DNA of 9,077 nt from Rhodoferax sp. Its GTDB lineage: Bacteria; Pseudomonadota; Gammaproteobacteria; Burkholderiales; Burkholderiaceae_C. This document shows, piece by piece, positions 5,448-9,077 of this stretch. The notes below the pieces were generated by a model. It made no database searches and had not been told where the DNA came from. It worked only from the letters and a program-made list of their open reading frames with translations. The translations under genes and the position numbers were made by a program. The DNA is taken from contig JADGRK010000076.1 in assembly GCA_017880985.1 (NCBI GenBank), forward strand, positions 1 to 9,077, read 5' to 3'. The stretch's first letter is position 1. Every line of letters starts with the position of its first letter.

Positions 5448-6374
5448 CTAGCGCAGCCGTTTGATCAGGCTGGAGGTGTCCCAGCGCTGGCCACCCATGT
5501 GCTGCACATCGGCATAGAACTGGTCCACTAGAGCGGTGACCGGCAAGCGTGCGCCGTTGCGCTTGGCCTCATCAAGCACCAACCCCAGGTCTTTGCGCAT
5601 CCAGTCCACGGCAAAGCCAAAATCAAACTTGTCGGCGACCATGGTCTTGCCGCGGTTGTCAAGCTGCCAGCTTTGCGCCGCACCTTTGCCAATCACGTCG
5701 AGCACCTGATTCATGTCCAGACCGGCCTGCTGGCCAAAGGCAATGGCTTCGCTTAAGGCCTCTACCAGCCCGGCAATGCAAATCTGGTTGACCATCTTGG
5801 CCAGTTGCCCGGCACCACTCTCACCGAGCCAGGTAAACGCCTTGGAAAAAGCCATGGCCACCGGCTGCGCCTTTTCAAACGCCGCCTTGTCGCCACCGCA
5901 CATCACTGTCAGCAGACCGTTTTGCGCCCCCGCCTGGCCGCCCGACACCGGCGCATCAATAAAGTGCAGGCCCATATTCCTGGCCGCGCTGTACAACTCG
6001 CGCGCTACGCTGGCCGAGGCCGTGGTGTGATCCACAAACACGGCACCCGGCGCCATGCCGGCAAAGGCACCGTCCGCGCCCAGGGTGACTTGCGCCAAGT
6101 CGTTGTCGTTGCCGACGCAGCAAAAAACCAGCTCAGCGTGTTGCGCTGCCAGACGCGGCGTTGCGGCCTGATTTACAGCACCATTTTTGGTTGTAGCCCC
6201 CGTGTATTCTTCGCACCAAGCTATTGATTTAGTAGCAGTGCGGTTATAGACTGTAACCTGATGACCGGCTTGCGCCAGATGCCCGGCCATGGGGAAACCC
6301 ATGACGCCCAGGCCCAGAAAGGCGACTTTGCGCGATGCGGTGGGTTGGTGAATTTTGAGGTTGGTGCTACTCAT
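5448..6374 (-). CDS. NAD(P)-dependent beta-hydroxyacid dehydrogenase (GarR / 3-hydroxyisobutyrate dehydrogenase family)
   Basis: The 308-residue product is a member of the 6-phosphogluconate-dehydrogenase-like beta-hydroxyacid dehydrogenases. Seen: Rossmann motif VAFLGLGVMGFPMAGHLAQAG (17-37), VYNRT (42-46), substrate-binding DAPVSGGQAGAQNG (140-153), catalytic lysine in GAGQLAKMVNQ (Lys193), and the C-terminal WMRKDLGLVLDEA (258-270). Family members oxidise 3-hydroxyisobutyrate or reduce tartronate semialdehyde; the sequence alone does not decide the substrate. ATG at 6374 is chosen because homology starts soon after it and GAG lies 6 nt upstream, overlapping the pilU stop codon; the longer frame to 6503 would run through pilU. 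The gap to pilU is only 7 nt. Residues about 47-69 hold an AT-rich stretch with uncommon codons (ATA, TCA, AAA, AAT, GTA) and about 8-10 more residues than usual between VYNRT and the ATPRLAA helix. The gene converges on dolP. Confidence 0.9.
   Translation of the reverse strand: MSSTNLKIHQPTASRKVAFLGLGVMGFPMAGHLAQAGHQVTVYNRTATKSIAWCEEYTGATTKNGAVNQAATPRLAAQHAELVFCCVGNDNDLAQVTLGADGAFAGMAPGAVFVDHTTASASVARELYSAARNMGLHFIDAPVSGGQAGAQNGLLTVMCGGDKAAFEKAQPVAMAFSKAFTWLGESGAGQLAKMVNQICIAGLVEALSEAIAFGQQAGLDMNQVLDVIGKGAAQSWQLDNRGKTMVADKFDFGFAVDWMRKDLGLVLDEAKRNGARLPVTALVDQFYADVQHMGGQRWDTSSLIKRLR
6174..6245. repeat. AT-rich repeat-like insertion inside the dehydrogenase coding sequence
   Basis: Within an otherwise GC-rich gene this stretch is AT-rich and contains AGCTATTGATTTAGTAGC (6219-6236), an imperfect palindrome (GCTA-N9-TAGC). 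Its GCTATTGAT core (6220-6228) also occurs near the end of yraN (4072-4080). It encodes roughly residues 44-67 of the dehydrogenase in frame, where related proteins have a shorter loop. I recall similar 'ATCAATAGCT' sequences being frequent in Comamonadaceae intergenic DNA. Boundaries are approximate. Confidence 0.4.
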
Positions 6375-6381
6375 AGGTTTC

Positions 6382-7518
6382 TCAAACAATGGAAAAGTTT
6401 TCGGTGCCCGCAGCGAGGTCCTGCCCTTTGCCGCGGTGGCTGTTGAGTTTAATCTGCAGGCGCAGGTCGTTGAGCGAATCGGCGTTACGCAAGGCGTCTT
6501 CAAATGTGATCAGGTTGTTCTCATAGGCGTCAAACAGCGCCTGGTCAAAAGTCTGCATTCCGAGGTTGCGGCTTTTCTTCATGATTTCCTTGATCTCGGC
6601 CACTTCGCCCTTGAAGATCAGGTCAGAAATCAGCGGCGTGTTGAGCATCACCTCAACTACGGCGTAGCGGCCCCGACCGTCCTGCTTGGGGATTAAGCGC
6701 TGCGATATCAGCGCTTTGAGATTGAGTGACAAGTCCATCAAAAGCTGTGTCCGCCGTTCTTCAGGGAAAAAATTGATGATGCGGTCAAGTGCCTGGTTGG
6801 CGCTGTTGGCGTGCAGCGTGGCCAGGCACAAATGCCCGGTCTCGGCAAAAGCCACCGCATGCTCCATGGTTTCACGGTCGCGAATTTCACCCATCAAGAT
6901 CACGTCCGGTGCCTGGCGCAGGGTGTTTTTTAAAGCGGTTTCCCAGTTGTCGGTGTCGATGCCGACCTCGCGCTGCGTCACGACACAGTTCTTGTGGGGA
7001 TGCACAAATTCGATCGGATCCTCGATCGTAATGATGTGCCCATAGGAGTTCTCGTTGCGCCAGTCCACCATCGCCGCCAAAGTGGTCGATTTGCCGGAGC
7101 CGGTAGCACCGACCAAAATGCACAGGCCGCGTTTGGAGGTGACCACGTCCTTGAGAACCTGGGGCACGCCCAGTCCATCAATCGTCGGCAAAGTCATGGG
7201 AATGACCCGCAACACCATGCCCACCTTGCCTTGCTGGATAAAGGCGCTAACCCGAAAGCGCCCGACGTCAGGCGGTGCGATGGCAAAGTTGCACTCTTTG
7301 GTGCGCTCGAACTCGGCCACCTGTTTGTCGTTCATGATCGAGCGCGCCAAAGACAGGGTATGCGCCGCGTTGAGCGGTTGCGGTGACACTTTGGTGACCT
7401 TGCCGTCCACCTTGATGGCGGGAGGGAACTCGGCAGTCAGAAACAAGTCGCTGCCATTGCGACTGATCATCAATTTGAGCAGATCGTTTATGAATTTTGT
7501 GGCTTGATCGCGTTCCAT
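6382..7518 (-). CDS. pilU: Type IV pilus retraction ATPase PilU (PilT-like)
   Basis: The 378-residue product is a PilT/VirB11-type hexameric ATPase of the cytoplasmic face of the type IV pilus. Seen in order: N-terminal PAS-like region with GSDLFLTAEFPPAIKVDGKV (22-41), Walker A GATGSGKST (137-145), Asp box ITIEDPIEFVH (163-173), Walker B DVILMGEIRD (205-214, Glu211), His box TGHLCLATLHANSA (227-240) and a C-terminal LISQRLIP...AVVEVMLNTPLISDLI. The C-terminal extension beyond the PilT core and the NTPLISDLI in place of the AIRNLIRE motif fit PilU rather than PilT. PilU works with PilT in pilus retraction and twitching and depends on PilT for function. The ATG at 7518 has a weak AAGAAG upstream. 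The gene lies 155 nt downstream of pilT across a repeat-rich hairpin region and 7 nt before the dehydrogenase gene. Confidence 0.95.
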   Translation of the reverse strand: MERDQATKFINDLLKLMISRNGSDLFLTAEFPPAIKVDGKVTKVSPQPLNAAHTLSLARSIMNDKQVAEFERTKECNFAIAPPDVGRFRVSAFIQQGKVGMVLRVIPMTLPTIDGLGVPQVLKDVVTSKRGLCILVGATGSGKSTTLAAMVDWRNENSYGHIITIEDPIEFVHPHKNCVVTQREVGIDTDNWETALKNTLRQAPDVILMGEIRDRETMEHAVAFAETGHLCLATLHANSANQALDRIINFFPEERRTQLLMDLSLNLKALISQRLIPKQDGRGRYAVVEVMLNTPLISDLIFKGEVAEIKEIMKKSRNLGMQTFDQALFDAYENNLITFEDALRNADSLNDLRLQIKLNSHRGKGQDLAAGTENFSIV

Positions 7519-7546
7519 ATGAACATCTTCTTAAAAGGTTACTCGC

Positions 7547-7586
7547 GGGGGCAGCGCAGTAGTTGAAATGACAAGCGTGGGGGCCA
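7547..7586. repeat. Direct repeat copy 1 (40 bp) in the pilT-pilU gap
   Basis: This 40-bp unit, starting GGGGGCAGCGCAGTAG and ending AAGCGTGGGGGCCA, matches the copy at 7628-7667 at 38 of 40 positions; the two differences are GT versus CA in the middle. The copies are 81 bp apart start to start. It lies between pilT and pilU. Confidence 0.85.
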
Positions 7587-7624
7587 GTTTCGGCGCCGGG
7601 CCGCCCCAAGCCGAAACAGCCCCC
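7579..7624. repeat. Long hairpin between pilT and pilU
   Basis: GGGGGC (7579-7584) pairs with GCCCCC (7619-7624), and GTTTCGGC (7587-7594) pairs perfectly with GCCGAAAC (7610-7617), leaving a CA/A bulge and a 15-nt GC-rich loop: 14 base pairs in all. The GCCCCC arm can instead pair with the following GGGGGG (7627-7632), so two folds compete. On the pilT-pilU transcript this is a strong stem in the untranslated gap; no T run follows. The whole unit resembles GC-rich dispersed repeats of Comamonadaceae (recalled, not searched). Confidence 0.7.
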
Positions 7625-7627
7625 TCG

Positions 7628-7667
7628 GGGGGCAGCGCAGTACATGAAATGACAAGCGTGGGGGCCA
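7628..7667. repeat. Direct repeat copy 2 (40 bp) in the pilT-pilU gap
   Basis: This is the second copy of the 40-bp unit, ending 6 nt before the pilT stop codon (7674-7676). The short CTCG before the G run is shared with copy 1 apart from one inserted base, so the similarity extends slightly to the left. Confidence 0.85.
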
Positions 7668-7673
7668 TATCTT

Positions 7674-8717
7674 TCAGCCGGGAAAGTTCTCTGGAATCTT
7701 GGCCTTGCTGCGCGCTTCTGACGGACTGATGATGTTGCGCCTGACCAGGTCAGTGAGGTTCTGATCGAGCGTTTGCATGCCCACGCTGTTGCCGGTCTGG
7801 ATACTCGAATACATCTGCGCCACCTTGGCCTCGCGGATCAGGTTGCGGATGGCGCTGGTGCCGAGCATGATTTCATGCGCCGCCACCCGGCCCTGGCCGT
7901 CCTTGGTCTTGCACAGCGTCTGCGAGATCACCGCCTGCAGGGATTCAGACAGCATGGCGCGCACCATTTCTTTTTCTTCCGCCGGAAACACGTCAATGAT
8001 CCGGTCAATGGTCTTGGCCGCGCTGGAGGTGTGCAGCGTGCCAAACACCAGGTGCCCGGTTTCGGCCGCCGTCATGGCCAGGCGGATGGTTTCAAGGTCA
8101 CGCATTTCGCCCACCAGAATGGCGTCCGGGTCTTCCCGCAGGGCAGAGCGCAGTGCCGCAGCAAAACTCAGCGTATGGGTGCCGACCTCGCGCTGGTTGA
8201 CCAGGCATTTTTTGGATTCGTGCACAAATTCAATCGGGTCTTCAACCGTGAGGACGTGACCGAACTCGGTTTCGTTGAGATAGTTGACCATCGCCGCCAG
8301 TGTCGTCGATTTGCCCGAACCGGTGGGGCCCGTCACCAGCACCAGGCCACGCGGCTTGAGTGCCAGATCACCAAATATCTTGGGCGCATTCAATTGCTCC
8401 AGCGTCAGAATCTTGCTGGGGATGGTGCGGAAGACGGCGCCAGCACCGCGTTGCTGGTTGTAGGCGTTGACCCGAAAACGCGCCAAGCCCTCAATCTCGA
8501 AAGAAAAATCGATTTCCCAAAACTCTTCATAGGTCTTGCGCTGGGAGTCGTTCATGATGTCATAGACCATGGCATGCACCTGCTTGTGGTCGAGTGCCTC
8601 GACATTGATGCGCCGCACATCGCCATTGACCCGAATCATGGGCGGCAGACCGGCCGAGAGGTGCAAGTCAGAGGCCTTGTTCTTGACGCTGAAGGCCAGT
8701 AGTTGGGTAATGTCCAC
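7674..8717 (-). CDS. pilT: Type IV pilus retraction ATPase PilT, GTG start
   Basis: The 347-residue product is the main retraction motor of the type IV pilus, a hexameric cytoplasmic ATPase that depolymerises pilin for twitching motility, surface sensing and DNA uptake. Seen: ASDLHLSAGLPPMIRVNGDVRR (15-36), Walker A GPTGSGKST (130-138), Asp box LTVEDPIEFVH (156-166), Walker B DAILVGEMRD with Glu204 (198-207), His box TGHLVFGTLHTSSA with His222 and His229, and the C-terminal AIRNLIRE motif (289-296) needed for retraction in characterised PilT. Length and residue numbers match standard PilT. The start is a GTG at 8717, with AGGG 7 nt upstream. It diverges from yggS across only 36 nt, an arrangement seen in many proteobacteria, and precedes pilU on the same strand. 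Confidence 0.97.
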   Translation of the reverse strand: MDITQLLAFSVKNKASDLHLSAGLPPMIRVNGDVRRINVEALDHKQVHAMVYDIMNDSQRKTYEEFWEIDFSFEIEGLARFRVNAYNQQRGAGAVFRTIPSKILTLEQLNAPKIFGDLALKPRGLVLVTGPTGSGKSTTLAAMVNYLNETEFGHVLTVEDPIEFVHESKKCLVNQREVGTHTLSFAAALRSALREDPDAILVGEMRDLETIRLAMTAAETGHLVFGTLHTSSAAKTIDRIIDVFPAEEKEMVRAMLSESLQAVISQTLCKTKDGQGRVAAHEIMLGTSAIRNLIREAKVAQMYSSIQTGNSVGMQTLDQNLTDLVRRNIISPSEARSKAKIPENFPG

Positions 8718-8753
8718 AAAGTTTCCCTGTCATTTGTTACGCTTGAGGCAATT
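8718..8753. promoter_or_regulatory. Short divergent pilT-yggS intergenic region
   Basis: These 36 bp hold the ribosome binding sites of both divergent genes: AGGG (minus strand, 8725-8728) for pilT and GAGG (plus strand, 8745-8748) for yggS. Because the gap is so short, at least one promoter must reach into the neighbouring coding sequence. I could not identify convincing -35/-10 pairs. Confidence 0.45.
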
Positions 8754-9077
8754 ATGACCATGATTGAGATCAATTTAGAAACTGTTCGTGAGCGCATCGC
8801 AGCGGCCTGTCGCGCGGCTGGCCGCGAGGCCAGTGCCGTCACCTTGCTGGCGGTCTCCAAGACCTTTGGCCCGCAGGCGGTGGCCGAAGCTTATGCCGCC
8901 GGGCAGACCGCGTTTGGCGAAAACTACATCCAGGAGGCGGTGCAGAAGATCAACCAATTGCGCCACTTGCCGCTGCAGTGGCACTGCATCGGCCCGATCC
9001 AGAGCAACAAGACGCGGCTGGTGGCGGAACACTTTGACTGGGTGCAGACGGTGGATCGGCTCAAGACCGCGCAGCGC
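8754..9077 (+). CDS. yggS: YggS/PLPBP family pyridoxal-phosphate homeostasis protein, 5' part
   Basis: The gene is cut by the right edge after 108 codons. The visible peptide begins MTMIEINLETVRERIAAACR and shows the YggS pattern: LLAVSKTF with the PLP-binding lysine at position 36 (same number as in E. coli YggS), FGENYIQEAVQKI (54-66), and WHCIGPIQSNKTR (76-88), the phosphate-binding-side motif usually written HFIGxLQxNK. The product is a single-domain fold-type III PLP protein that buffers vitamin B6 and affects amino-acid and keto-acid balance; it has no known enzymatic reaction. ATG at 8754 is preferred because GAGG ends 5 nt upstream; a second ATG at 8760 is 11 nt away. It diverges from pilT. 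Confidence 0.95.
   Translation, partial: MTMIEINLETVRERIAAACRAAGREASAVTLLAVSKTFGPQAVAEAYAAGQTAFGENYIQEAVQKINQLRHLPLQWHCIGPIQSNKTRLVAEHFDWVQTVDRLKTAQR

Noticed and set aside
6375..6503. Longer N-terminus for the dehydrogenase reaching into pilU
   Set aside because: The extra 43 residues are out-of-frame pilU sequence; the ATG at 6374 has a fitting ribosome binding site and precedes the Rossmann motif.
7547..7667. CRISPR array in the pilT-pilU gap
   Set aside because: There are only two repeat copies, with one spacer-like segment that itself forms a hairpin; no further repeats and no cas genes.
7773..8702. Plus-strand open frame of 309 codons opposite pilT
   Set aside because: pilT on the minus strand has every expected motif; the opposite frame is a compositional shadow.

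Overview
The window looks like chromosomal DNA of a betaproteobacterium of the Burkholderiales, most likely the Comamonadaceae (Rhodoferax/Polaromonas-like). The reasons are the GC-rich coding style, the protein relationships, and a GC-rich 'CCCCCTCGGGGGGCAGCG' repeat between pilT and pilU that I recall from that family. This is from memory and pattern recognition, with no database search. Coding density is very high; the longest gap is about 155 bp.

Layout: (1) Positions 1-2641, minus strand, read right to left: a two-subunit thiamine-diphosphate E1 dehydrogenase (alpha then beta, overlapping by 10 nt), followed after 55 nt by the small (DctQ) and large (DctM, cut by the window edge) membrane subunits of a TRAP transporter. 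This looks like an uptake-plus-oxidation cluster for an organic or 2-oxo acid. No E2, E3 or DctP subunit lies in the window, so the substrate cannot be read here. (2) Positions 2739-5359: rsmI (minus) diverges from yraN-diaA-dolP (plus). This is the E. coli yraL / yraN-yraO-yraP neighbourhood without lpoA (yraM). It joins rRNA methylation, a nuclease-fold protein, a SIS-domain protein and an outer-membrane BON lipoprotein. (3) Positions 5361-5428: a compact palindromic element with two perfect 7-bp hairpins inside an outer stem, between the convergent ends of dolP and the next gene. (4) Positions 5448-8717, minus strand, transcribed pilT then pilU then a beta-hydroxyacid dehydrogenase. pilT and pilU encode type IV pilus retraction ATPases, separated by a repeat-built hairpin region. 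The dehydrogenase follows pilU by only 7 nt and carries a short AT-rich insertion in its coding sequence. (5) From 8754 on the plus strand: the start of the PLP-homeostasis gene yggS, divergent from pilT, which is a widely conserved arrangement.

Most of the window is ordinary core genome. I found no CRISPR array, tRNA, rRNA, transposase, phage gene or obvious defence or toxin system. The parts most worth a second look are the E1-TRAP cluster, whose E1 alpha has unusual cofactor-loop residues; the SIS protein, which sits in a diaA context but keeps the catalytic residues of phosphoheptose isomerase; the palindromic elements; and the repeat-like insertion inside the dehydrogenase gene.
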